Shown here in pieces: positions 20,876-30,289 of a stretch of 64,000 nucleotides of DNA (its first letter is position 1; the number at the start of each line of letters is the position of its first letter). The notes below the pieces were generated by a model. That model was not told where the DNA came from. It did no database searches and saw nothing but the letters and a program-made list of their open reading frames with translations. Position numbers and translations under genes: made by a program. The stretch comes from Hyaloraphidium curvatum (lineage: Eukaryota; Monoblepharomycota; Hyaloraphidiomycetes; Hyaloraphidiales; Hyaloraphidiaceae). The stretch lies in NCBI GenBank assembly GCA_025558095.1, contig JAIVFI010000044.1, positions 124,001-188,000 of the forward strand, given 5' to 3'.

Positions 20876-22069
20876 TCAGGACCTTCCTAAGCGCCCGAAG
20901 AAGCTGCTCGGGGTGCCTTCCACGTCCCTCGCCCTCTTGACAAAGGCGGTGAAGGAGCTCACGCAGTTCCCGACAAAGTGCGCGGCGTCGCTGGACGACA
21001 TGACGGCGAGCTCCACGAGCGGATCGGCGTCCGGCAGAGAAAGCAGCTCGATCGCGCGGGCCTTCAGCAGCGTTCGCAGGGCATCCACCGCATTCTTGTC
21101 GTCCGACGCAACGAAGGCAGCTTTTGCGCCGATCGGGGCCGCCACGTGGGCAATGTCGCGCGCCACGTCCTCGAGCGGCGGATAGCACATCTCCATCGTC
21201 ACGTTGCCCTCCCCCGGTGCGAGACACTGCGGGCTCGACATCCACTCGGGTCTTCCGACACCGACGCGGCACGCGCCGTCCCAGTCGCTCCCGTAGCGGA
21301 CGTGCGCCGCGATCCAGGGCCGCGGGAAGCCGGAAGTCGCCTGCTTTGCCTTGTCCGCGATCGCAGGCGCGAACGACAGGTAGCGTTGGAAGCGAATGTC
21401 CTCGGAAAGAACGGGAAACGGAACGGGAACCCCGGTAAAGACGAGGACGGGGTGCAGTTCCGCCGGAAACGCCCTCGCCCAGTCCTTGGCCCGGCCGCCG
21501 GAAACGAGAGCCTGCGGATACGCGGAGGAAGCCGGCGGCACGACCCCCGGTCCCAAAGCATGGCTCCAAAAGTCTTCCGCGGGTTGCCCCGTCCCGAAAG
21601 AGCACGTCCCTCCGCGGAGGAAAGGGCAGAGCGACAGAAAGCTCTCGAGGGGAAGTTTCCGGCTCCGAAACTCGCGCAGGGTAACGACGCGCCCGGCGTT
21701 CCTCAGCTTCTGCAGGTCAAATACGGTTTCCACGTCCGCGAACCGCCTGCCGGCCTCGTAGAAGATGAACGGGGGCACGACCAGCGTCCTATCCGCCCGC
21801 TTCGCGACGCCCAGCATCCCGAGCAGGTAGTCCGCCTGGTTCCCGAAGCGGCCCATGCACGGACAGTACATGATGTAGCCGGCTTCATTGTCGGGGTTGG
21901 ACGCGTTTAAGGGTTCTGCTGGAGCCCGAGTCGCGTCCACGTCCGTTCCGGCAGGCGAGGCAGGCGATGCGGAGCGTTCGTCGCCGCGCCCGAGGAACCA
22001 GGCGAGCACGGCCAAGAGAGCAGCGAGCAGCGATATCCGGAAGAACATTCGCGCTGACGAACTGAGCAT
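20876..22069 (-). CDS. POFUT1: GDP-fucose protein O-fucosyltransferase 1 (POFUT1, GT65)
   Basis: Single exon, 397 residues, close to the animal length. N-terminal signal-anchor (ISLLAALLAVLAWFLG). Then YIMYCPCMGRFGNQADYLLG, RTLVVPPFI, HPVLVFTGVPVPFPVL, WIAAHVRYGSDWDGAC, MSSPQC, and FVGNCVSSFTAFVKRARD then PSSFFG. These are the diagnostic POFUT1 blocks in order, including the GDP-fucose-site Arg in HVRYGSDW. It transfers fucose to Ser/Thr in EGF-like repeats in the ER. The usual C-terminal ER-retention tetrapeptide is absent (ends GRLGRS). It ends 11 bp from the stop of the convergent prenyltransferase fusion. An EGF-repeat substrate is not visible in this window. Confidence 0.9.
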   Translation of the reverse strand: MLSSSARMFFRISLLAALLAVLAWFLGRGDERSASPASPAGTDVDATRAPAEPLNASNPDNEAGYIMYCPCMGRFGNQADYLLGMLGVAKRADRTLVVPPFIFYEAGRRFADVETVFDLQKLRNAGRVVTLREFRSRKLPLESFLSLCPFLRGGTCSFGTGQPAEDFWSHALGPGVVPPASSAYPQALVSGGRAKDWARAFPAELHPVLVFTGVPVPFPVLSEDIRFQRYLSFAPAIADKAKQATSGFPRPWIAAHVRYGSDWDGACRVGVGRPEWMSSPQCLAPGEGNVTMEMCYPPLEDVARDIAHVAAPIGAKAAFVASDDKNAVDALRTLLKARAIELLSLPDADPLVELAVMSSSDAAHFVGNCVSSFTAFVKRARDVEGTPSSFFGRLGRS

Positions 22070-22306
22070 GGAAGTCCGGCATTGGCCTTTCGCGTTCGCG
22101 GAGGGACGTGCGGCCCAGCTTCACTCGGGCGGACGCTGGACACGGAGGCATAAGTTCATTCGCATGAGCAATCAGCCTCAAATTGATTCCGAAACAGTTG
22201 GAGTAGCGGCGTCACTTGCCCTCTGCTGCCCGCTCCTTCCCTCCCCAGCTGCAGATTGAGGAAAGTCAGCGCACGCAACGAGATGCCGCGAACATCGAGA
22301 CACGTA

Positions 22307-22954
22307 CTAGGTGTAGTTCAGATACCGGTATCCCTGAGTGAGTTGCAGGGCCTGAGGTGGAGGATTCGTTAGCCCGGGCGGAGAAGCGAAGCCGTGGCGG
22401 CTCCGAAGACTCTGGTCCGTCCCGGCCCATGGAACGGCCTTCCCCCAACGATTCCCGTCCAGATACAGAAGTCGGCACCGCTCTCCAAAGATTCCATCGC
22501 GAGGCTCCCCAAGACCACCTCCGCACCCCCCGAAACGCACCTCGTTCGTCGCGTGGCACGCAAACAGCAGCATGTTCCTCGGCTGCACCCTCCACGCGAA
22601 CCGCATGAACAGGATCGAGTAGACCACCATCGCCCCCGTCATGTTGGGCGAGATGATTTCCGGGGATTTGGAGAGGTCGTGGTAGGCCGCGAAGGGGAGG
22701 CCCCAGTTGGCCACGGGGCCCCAGAAGTGCGTGCTGCGGGACCACGGCAAGACACGGACGGTCGGTAATCGCGATCGACGGGCGAGGGAACGCAAGGTCG
22801 GGGACGATGCGGGTCAGAAGAGGGAACAGGGGAGGGAGACGCGTGCCCACCTCATGAAGTACTTCTGCGCCTCCTGGTTCGTCTTGAACCCGAACGTCCG
22901 CAGGAAGGAGTTGGCCGTGGCGGTGGCCGCCGCCGATGTCGCCGGCCCGCTCAT
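22307..22954 (-). CDS. MPC1: Mitochondrial pyruvate carrier subunit 1
   Basis: Exons 22954-22851, 22733-22541 and 22351-22307 give 113 residues, the usual MPC1 size. After splicing it reads [63 protein letters not shown]: the canonical MPC1 blocks. It forms the heterodimeric inner-membrane pyruvate importer with MPC2/3. Introns are 117 and 189 nt, the longest placed in this window. Start codons of this gene and the JmjC gene are 140 bp apart and divergent. Confidence 0.92.
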
Positions 22955-23094
22955 CCTCGAGCGCTGTCTACACGGGGGCAAGTTGAGGAGGGTGCGAATT
23001 CCCTTTGGCAGTCGACACTTAACTGACTCAAGTTTCGCTTCGGTGTTCGTTTGCTGGACCATTCCTGGTCCTCCGAGGTGCTCATTCGCTCCCG

Positions 23095-25271
23095 ATGGAT
23101 CTCCGAAACCGGAAACCCGGGTCCACGGAGCCCCACGACACCGCGGACCCGCCCTCCAGCGGCCCATCCAACGGACATGCCGCACACGGCAACGGACCCT
23201 CCGGCGGCGGAATGAAAACCGACAATGCCGCCGCTCGGAGCCCGAAGAAACAGGAATCGCGCCGCGGTGTTTCCCTCTGGCTGCTGTCTCTGGTCCCGCT
23301 CGCCGCCGCCCTAGCTCTGCCCCTGCTGAGGCCGGACCTGCTGCCGCCCGACTTTGCCGATTCGCTGGAAGATTTCCGCGCGGAGCTCGCCGACCGCGTT
23401 GCTTTCGGCTCTTACCACCACCTCGCGGTGCGCGACGCCGATTCCAGCTTCCCGACGTTCACCGATGCGGACTACGATGCCCCCGCCGCGGACCCGGGCC
23501 CGGACTGGATGCTGCGGTTGCGGTGGCGCCTTTCGGAGCGGGTGCGCGGGGAGGGCGATCCGGCCGACGATGCCCTGCTCGGCAACGCGCTCGTGGACGG
23601 GAGGTGGGACCTGCCGCGCCCCTCTCCTTTCCGGCACGCTCATCCGCCCCGCTCCGCAGCCTCCCGGACCCGGAGACGGACCCCGAGACGGACCCCCTCG
23701 CACTCCTCCGGCTGCACGCGCGGTTCTCCATGGACCGCGCGCTCTCCACCACGCGGATCCCCATCTCCTCGATCTCCCCCTGGGCCAAGGCGCTGCTGTC
23801 CCGGGACGGGACCGCGCTCCCCCGTGCGCTGCACCGCCTGCTCGCCGACGACGATGCGGAGGGGGAGGGGGTGCCGGCGGGGGACACGGTGGCGGTGTGG
23901 CGGCTCCGGTCGCACGCCAACCGGCTGTTTCTCAGGCTGCTGATGCGGGTCTGCCTCGCCACGGAGGAGCGGCTGGAAGCTTGCCGCAGGCGCGCGGGGG
24001 CGAAGGACGAGTTCGGGATGGACCTCGCGCTGCGGCTGTGGTCGGACGGCAACCTCGCCGGTGCGCGGTGGGCCGCGTCGGCGCTGGGCGCGCGCGCGGG
24101 GAGGGACGGGTGGGGCAGGGGCCCGCGGAACCTCACGTATGCGCGGTTCGTCGAGAATTCGCGGAAATGGGCCGCCGAGGGCTCCGATTGCGAGGTGCCC
24201 GTCGTGAAGATAACCTCGCTGCACGACCGCGCGGGGTTCGCCGAGGTGCGGAGGCTGATGGAGGAGAACGAGCCCGTGCTGATGAGGGGGGTGGGGTACC
24301 ACCTCCTGGGCGGGCCGAGGGTGCTGGGGACCGACGTGGGGAAGCTCGTGGAGAAGGTGGAGAAGGCGATGCGTGCCGAGGCTGCGGGGGAGAGCGTCGA
24401 GGAGGAGGAGGAGGAGCAGGATGAGGATGAGGAGGACGAGGAGAGGGAAGAGAGGGAGCGGTTGCGGGAGCTGGAGAACTGGGACAAGCGCGGCCCGGGG
24501 AGCGCGGGCAAGGAGGCCAAGCCGCCCGGCGTGGCGGTGGGCAGCGTGCCCTACGCCGGGTACTTTGCGCTGCCCACGCGGCGGATGGGCCTCTTGGAGT
24601 ACTACCGGCGGCACGTGGCGGCCGAGGGCACCGTGCCCGAAGCCGGGGACGGGGTGCCGTACGTGTTCGAGAAGAACCCCCGCGTGACGCGGGACGGGCT
24701 GTCGATGGTGTCGCAGATCCTGGAGCTGGTGTTTTACCGCGAGGACAGGGAGCGTGACGGGATGGTCTGTCCGGTGGCGGGTGGTAGGAACGGCGCGGGG
24801 GAGAGCGTGCATTTTTACCTGGGGAGGAAGGGGTCGGGTGCGCCGACGCACATCCATGCGGATGCGATCAATTTTCTCGTCAAGGGGTGGAAGCGGTGGT
24901 TCGTGGTGGGTGGATCCGGTGCAGGAGGCGGGCTTCCGACCGTTGCCTGACGCGCACCTGTTCAGCATCCGCCCCTGCAATCCCTCTATTCGCGCACGCC
25001 GGTGCCCTTCTACCCCTCGCTCCTGTCGGAGCACTACCCCACGCACCCCAAGCCCCTCGAGTGCGTGCAGAAGCCCGGCGACGCCTTCTTCGTCCCCTTC
25101 GACTGGGGCCACGGCGTGCTGAACGAGGCCGACGAGGTCGAGGCCAGGCTGAACCCCAAGAATGCGGGGACCAACTTCGGGTACGCGGTGGAGCTGGTCA
25201 ACAGGCGGTCGGTCGGGGCATTGCCCGTGCCCGGGGGGAAGAAGGGCAGGGGCGGGTGGGGGTGCGAGTGA
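23095..25271 (+). CDS. Membrane-anchored JmjC-domain Fe(II)/2-oxoglutarate oxygenase
   Basis: Exons 23095-23603, 23660-24905 and 24966-25271 give 686 residues. One N-terminal membrane segment (VSLWLLSLVPLAAALALPLL, about residues 58-78) predicts a type II membrane protein. The C-terminal catalytic region has THIHADAINFLVKGWKRWF (iron ligands His-x-Asp near residue 568) and FFVPFDWGHGVLN (distal His near 633). The splice of 24906-24965 restores KRWFVHPPLQSLYSRTPVPF. The central region has a run of Glu/Asp (about 24400-24460). The layout resembles JMJD-type hydroxylases rather than histone demethylases, since no chromatin domain is present. Substrate unknown; a protein hydroxylase at a membrane is the best guess. 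Confidence 0.75.
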
Positions 25272-25597
25272 CGATCGAGATATACCCGGTGAATGCGACC
25301 CCTAGATCGACTAGAAATCAATTCTACGCCGAATTAGAGTTCTTTCTGTCGTCTTGTTTCCATTAACTTGGCGGCGAACACGGAGAGCGAGTGAGTCAAT
25401 CCGCGCACCGCCACCAACCGCCGTTCCTGATCCTGTTTCGGGAACGGCTATCGCCGCCGCCGCCCGTGGTCCGCACCGGCAGCCGCGGGCTCATTGAATG
25501 CTTAGAAGGGCCTGCGCCCCGTGCCGAGAGTGAGGCGCCCTTGGGACGGGCGAGGGCGCTGGCCGGTCGGGACGCCGGTTGCCGTCCCGCGGCCGCC
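25272..25597. other. Intergenic between JmjC gene and SDR
   Basis: 326 bp with an A/T-richer patch near 25290-25365 that probably holds the 3' end signals of the JmjC gene. No gene seen. Confidence 0.3.
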
Positions 25598-26818
25598 ATG
25601 GCCGACACCGCGCCGACCGCCGTCGCGTACCTCGACTCCCCGGCGGACGACCGCCCGTCGGCGTCGCCGGCCGACACGGCGCACGACGCGGACGCCCACG
25701 ACGGCGACCCCGACTCGCCCGACGACGCGTCGACCGCCTCGACCTCCTCGACCGCGGGTGCCGCCCAGGCCCGGCACGGACAGAGGGGAGGACGGGCTCC
25801 CCGCGAGGGCACCAATCGACTGAACGTGCTCATCACCGGCGGCTCGTCCGGCATCGGCCGCTCGCTCGTGCTGCGCTTCGCAGAGGCAGGCCACCGCGTG
25901 CTCTTCACCTTCTTCAGCAACCCCGCCGGCGCCGCCGAGGTGGTCGCGCACTGCGCACAGGCTGAGGGCAAGCCGCTCGACGAGACCTCTGGTCTGCTGG
26001 ACACCCTCGCCGCCGCCCCCGGCAGCCCGATCGACCTCGCCGCCGCGCGGAACACCGTCCTCCGCGGCCCCGGCGGCGCCGTCACCGCCGCCTTCCTCGA
26101 CCAGGGCGACCCCGCCTCCACCTCCGCCATCTCGGACCTCGTGGCCACCTGGCTCCCGCCGGGCACCCACCTCGACGTGCTGGTGAACAACGCCGCGCTG
26201 GGCAGCCGCACCGTCGAGACCTACGTCCGCCTCAAATCCCCCCCCACCCCCGCGGACCCGGACTCGCTCCTCCCCCTGCCGTACCGGCACGACCTGGCCC
26301 TCCTCCGCGTCAACTCCCTCGGCCCCGTGTGGCTCACCTCCCGCCTCTCCCCCCACCTCTCCCCGCGCGCGCGCATCCTGCTCCTCGGCTCCGTGGGCGG
26401 CAACTCGGGCGTGTTCCCCGAGTACCGCGCGTCGGACCTCATGTCCAAGGCCGCGCTGGGGTACGCGGGGAAGCACATGGCCGCGCGGTGGATGGCGGAT
26501 ACCCCGGGAGGGGCGTGGGGACCGGAAGGCTACCCCGGCAACGAATCCGGCGCGTCCGGGGCCGGTTGGACCGTGATCACGGTGGCACCCGGTGCCACGC
26601 AGACGGCCATGTTCCGCGCGTCGAACCCCGCCGAAGCGGCGGGCAAGCACGCCGGCACGTTCCCGCCCAGGGGGAGGCTGATCGACCCCGAGGAGATCGC
26701 GGAGCTGGTGTACTACTGCGGCGCCGGCAAGGGCGCGGAGGTGCTCCACGGTGCGGTGGTGGATGCCAGCCTGGGGCTGGGGAGCAGGTGGGGGGTGCAG
26801 ACCGAGAGGCCGAGGTGA
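25598..26818 (+). CDS. Short-chain dehydrogenase/reductase with displaced catalytic Tyr
   Basis: Single exon, 406 residues; ATG at 25598 sits in GCCGCCATGG, a perfect Kozak context, although the frame is open further 5'. The first 70 residues are Ala/Asp/Ser-rich. The Rossmann fold follows: NVLITGGSSGIGRSL, LDVLVNNAALG, ILLLGSVGG with the catalytic-Ser position, then YRASDLMSKAALGYAGKH. The usual YxxxK is not intact: the residue four before the Lys is Asp, and the only Tyr lies eight before it. C-terminal VAPGATQTAMF is typical of classical SDRs. Substrate unknown; activity may be altered or lost. Confidence 0.75.
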   Translation: MADTAPTAVAYLDSPADDRPSASPADTAHDADAHDGDPDSPDDASTASTSSTAGAAQARHGQRGGRAPREGTNRLNVLITGGSSGIGRSLVLRFAEAGHRVLFTFFSNPAGAAEVVAHCAQAEGKPLDETSGLLDTLAAAPGSPIDLAAARNTVLRGPGGAVTAAFLDQGDPASTSAISDLVATWLPPGTHLDVLVNNAALGSRTVETYVRLKSPPTPADPDSLLPLPYRHDLALLRVNSLGPVWLTSRLSPHLSPRARILLLGSVGGNSGVFPEYRASDLMSKAALGYAGKHMAARWMADTPGGAWGPEGYPGNESGASGAGWTVITVAPGATQTAMFRASNPAEAAGKHAGTFPPRGRLIDPEEIAELVYYCGAGKGAEVLHGAVVDASLGLGSRWGVQTERPR

Positions 26819-26909
26819 CAGCGGCAAGGGGGTGAGGCTAAGCTATAGATTGTGAAGGCCCGCGCATTGCTAGACGGCCACCAACGAACATACGGCATCC
26901 GAGGCTGCG

Positions 26910-27806
26910 CTACACCCTGTTCCTCGCGTCGCGCTCCTTGCTCCCCACCGTCCCGACCGCCCGCTCCATCTCGGCGGCCGTGCCGTCCCACTCCCGCCGC
27001 ACCGCGCTCCGCTTCCCGGACATCCAGTCGGCCCATTCCGCCAGCTGCTCCGGGATCGCCGCGCGGATGGGCGCGATCAGGGCGTCGTGGATGCGCAGCA
27101 GCACGGGGAGCACGAATGCGAGGAGGAAGCCCTGCACGAGAAGCAACGGGAGGGTGTGGATGCCCGAGACCGCTGCACGGACGTTCCCCGTCAGCAACGA
27201 ACACCGTCCGGACGCCACGGAGCGCACCTTCGGCGATCCGATCGGTGCGGTACCAGTCCTCCTGCCTCTCCACGAACCACTTCCCTCCCTTCCTCCGCAG
27301 CTTCATCGTCGTGACCAGCCTCGCGTTGGCCGCGCCGTTGGGAGCAAGGGGGACGAGGAGGTGCCGGAACTTGTGGTGGAAGTGCTGCGTGAGGTCGACG
27401 AACCTTTCCGGCGGCTCGATCAGCATGGGAAGCGGCGGAGGGGGGGAGCGGGCTTACAGGGTGCGGGTACCCTCGTCGAACGCGATCGCGTTGAATTCCA
27501 CACGGAGGACCCAGTTCTGGCGGACCCACATCTCGTCTGCAGTCCGATCCCGCTAGCTGAGCCCAAATGGATGAGTTCTGCCACGCGAGAGGACCCACAG
27601 ATCCCGCAGACGGCGTCGACGCCCTTGACCACGAAAAAGGGATGGACGAAGGTCGCGTCGGGGAGGAACAGCTCCCTGACGGCGTCCCACCGCGATGAGC
27701 TGGCGATCGCCGCCGCGTCGGAACCGCCGTCCGCGGGCGCGGGGGCGTTGCCGGCGGCCAGGATCCGGCGTGCAAAGAGCGGGAAGTCCTTCGGCGGGTC
27801 GTCCAT
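26910..27806 (-). CDS. SigF-like NTF2-fold protein with C-terminal membrane segment
   Basis: Exons 27806-27599, 27536-27458, 27403-27228 and 27172-26910 give 241 residues. After splicing: RELFLPDATFVHPFFVVKG, YEMWVRQNWVLRVEFNAIA, TLFVDLTQHFHHKF, KWFVERQEDWYRTD, then a hydrophobic helix LPLLLVQGFLLAFVLPVLL and a basic end. The arrangement matches the fungal SigF-like NTF2 family, whose members have a C-terminal transmembrane helix and unknown biochemical role. All three introns are 54-62 nt. Divergent from the riboflavin gene. Confidence 0.7.
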
Positions 27807-28128
27807 GTCTTCGGATGCCCGCTTTCGCTTTCGTGGAGCGGAGAGGGCGCAGAGCGTTGTTGACGCGGTCCCCGCCGCGGCAAAACACGCCGCCGCTGAC
27901 CAACCGCGCCGCCCAAAAGCCGGTCCGGACGCCTTCCGGGCTTCAATCCCGGGAGCATATTGCTCCGGAAGTTCTGTTCCCGTCGGGAACCCCGGTCTCG
28001 CTGCTCCGCAGCGGCAGGCGGGCGCTCGCATTCTTCCGCGCCGCCGGACGATCCCGCACGCGCATCGCGGCGCCACCCCCCCCTTTTGCCCCTCTTTCGC
28101 CTCCCGACTGCTCCAATAGTTCAACAAC
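27807..28128. promoter_or_regulatory. Divergent promoter region, NTF2-like / riboflavin fusion
   Basis: 322 bp between divergent starts. Contains a polypyrimidine run CCCCCCCCTTTTGCCCCTC just upstream of the riboflavin ATG. No flavin riboswitch-like fold was recognised, though I did not model folding. Confidence 0.3.
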
Positions 28129-29919
28129 ATGTTCACGGGCATCGTGGAGCACGTCGGCGAGGTCCTCGCCCTGGCCGAGTCCAACGGAAACAAAATCGTC
28201 ACGGTCGGCAACGCCGGGCCCGTGCTGGCCGACACCAAGGTCGGGGACCAGCTGAGCGTCAACGGTTGGCCTTTTCTGCGCGGACTTCGGGGGGGCGAGG
28301 CTGAACGGGGTCGACTCTAGGCGTCAGGCTCACGGTGCAGTCGATTGACGAGGCGAGGACGTCGTTCACGGTCAATGTCACGCCCGAGAGCGCGAGGAGG
28401 TCCAACCTCGGTAGGTCGTCGCGTGCTCGTGCTTTCATCGGCGCTCATCTGCCCTTTTGCGGTCAAGGCGAGCTCGAGGTCGTGACCCCGACCAGCGGCA
28501 TCGTCGGCAAGGTCAACCTGGAGCGCCCTCTCCACAAGGACTCGCGCTTCGGCGGGCACTTCGTCCAGGGCCACATCGACACGACCTCAACGATCGTTTC
28601 CATCGCCCCGGACCCGCCGGGGAGCTCCAAGATCTACACCTTCGAGATCCCCGCCGGCGGGCAGCCCGACCCCTTCGCCTACATCGTCCCCAAGGGCAAC
28701 ATCACCCTCGACGGCGCTTCGCTGACGGTCGTGGCGGTCGACGCCGCCAAGCGCACCTTCTCGATCCTCCTCACGCCCTACACGGCCGCGCACGTGACCC
28801 TCGGCGTCAAGCCCGTGGGCGCCAAGATCAACGTCGAGGTCGACGTGGTGGGAAAGTACGTCGAGAAGGTCGTCGGCAAGCTGCTCCAGTCCGGCGCGGA
28901 GCAGGCGTCGAGCTCCGCCGCGGCCGCCGTGGGCCCCGTGCTGACGGCGGACAAGGTGTCGGAGAAGGTGCAGGAGGTCATTGCGAGCTTCGCCACCAAC
29001 GAAGGGGATTCCCTCGGGAGCGACGTTGCCGTGCGGAGGGTGCTGGAGAACGTCGTCGAGGGCACAGTCCGGAACGTCCTGGGGGAGAAGGTCGTGGACG
29101 AGAGCCCGCGCTTCACCGGTGCCGAGGCGGCCAAGTCGTACCAGGATTCGCTCAAGAAGGCCCACGAGGTGGACGAGTTTGAGTTTGACGACATGGATGA
29201 GGCCTTGGCAGCTTTCGGTGGGCACGGCGTACTCACTGGTTAGCCGACGGTGACTGATCCCGTTGTTCTTAGCCAAGGGCGACTTCCTCATTGTCGTCGA
29301 CTCGATCGACCGCGAGAACGAAGGCGATCTGATCGCCGCCGCGCAGTTCATGACGCCCCAGAAGATGGCTTTCATGGTCCGGCACACCACGGGCATCATC
29401 TGCGTTCCCCTGCTTGCCGAACGGTGCGCGCAGCTCGGCCTGCCCCTGATGGTCCCGCCGAGCGGAAACAAGGAGTACATGGGGACGGCCTTCACGGTCA
29501 CGGTCGATCTGAAAAAGGGCACCACCACCGGCGTGTCGGCCAACGATCGGACGCTCACGGTCAAGGCGCTTGCGGACGAGGCCATCAGGGGAGAGGACTT
29601 TGTGATGCCTGGACACATTTTCCCCCTCATGTACCGCAAGGGCGGTGTTTTGAAGCGGACTGGACATACGGAAGCCGGTGTCGGTGAGTTTTCCACCGCG
29701 CGGACCCATCTTCTATTCTGAACGCTCCTCGCAGATCTCTGTAAGCTCACCAACCTCTACCCCGCCGGCGTCCTCTCGGAGATCGTCCTGGACAACGGGG
29801 AAATGGCCCGGCGCGACGATCTGAAGAAGCTGGCCAAGGAATGGGGCCTCAAGATGATCAGCATCGAGGACATGGCCAAGTACAGGATCAAGCACGGGTT
29901 CACCGGCGAGGACTGGTGA
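28129..29919 (+). CDS. Riboflavin synthase fused to 3,4-dihydroxy-2-butanone 4-phosphate synthase
   Basis: Exons 28129-28264, 28321-28410, 28468-29217, 29273-29683 and 29735-29919 give 523 residues. Residues 1-205 are riboflavin synthase: MFTGIVEHVGEV start, SVNGVRLTV, FGGHFVQGHIDT, PKGNITLDGASLTV. Residues about 318-523 are DHBP synthase: VVDSIDRENEGDLIAAA, HTTGIICVPL, HTEAGVDLCKL. A linker of about 110 residues, Ala-rich then acidic, joins them. The exon3-exon4 splice (GTGGGC...CTTAG) gives DEALAAFAKGDFLIVV with no stop between domains. In yeast these are separate RIB5 and RIB3. One enzyme makes the four-carbon precursor; the other makes riboflavin from lumazine. Confidence 0.9.
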
Positions 29920-30289
29920 CCGGGGCCACGGGTGGCGCGGCCAGGCGCTGCCGGCAGCATAGACCATCTGTTCCCTTTATGAACATGCTGCCTTGCTGCT
30001 TGAGACGTCTCCCGAAGCTTTGTGCTTGTGGGCGAGAGTACAGATCGAAGTCAAGAGGTGCTGCCAAACACACGCCGGCTGCCAATTCTCTCGCTACCCA
30101 GACGGCCTCGTCGGCCCGGGAGAATCCCGCGCCCGGTCGTCGGAGTTTTTCGCTCGACCCCGATCGAAAGCTGCGGCTGCCCTTTGCGGGCCGCCCGCCC
30201 CGCGCCGCGCAGGGCCGGGGTCAACAAGCCGCGCGGCGCCCGGAGCGCAACACCCAAACCCGCCATCGCGCCCGGAAAAAGGACCGCTC
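29920..30289. other. Intergenic upstream of the Bro1-domain gene
   Basis: 370 bp without a recognised gene; holds the 3' end of the riboflavin gene and the promoter of the Bro1 gene. Open frames here are low complexity. Confidence 0.3.

Noticed and set aside
24000-25112. Minus-strand open frames opposite the JmjC gene
   Set aside because: Mirror the acidic/basic repeats of the true exon; His/Pro/Arg-rich with no domain.
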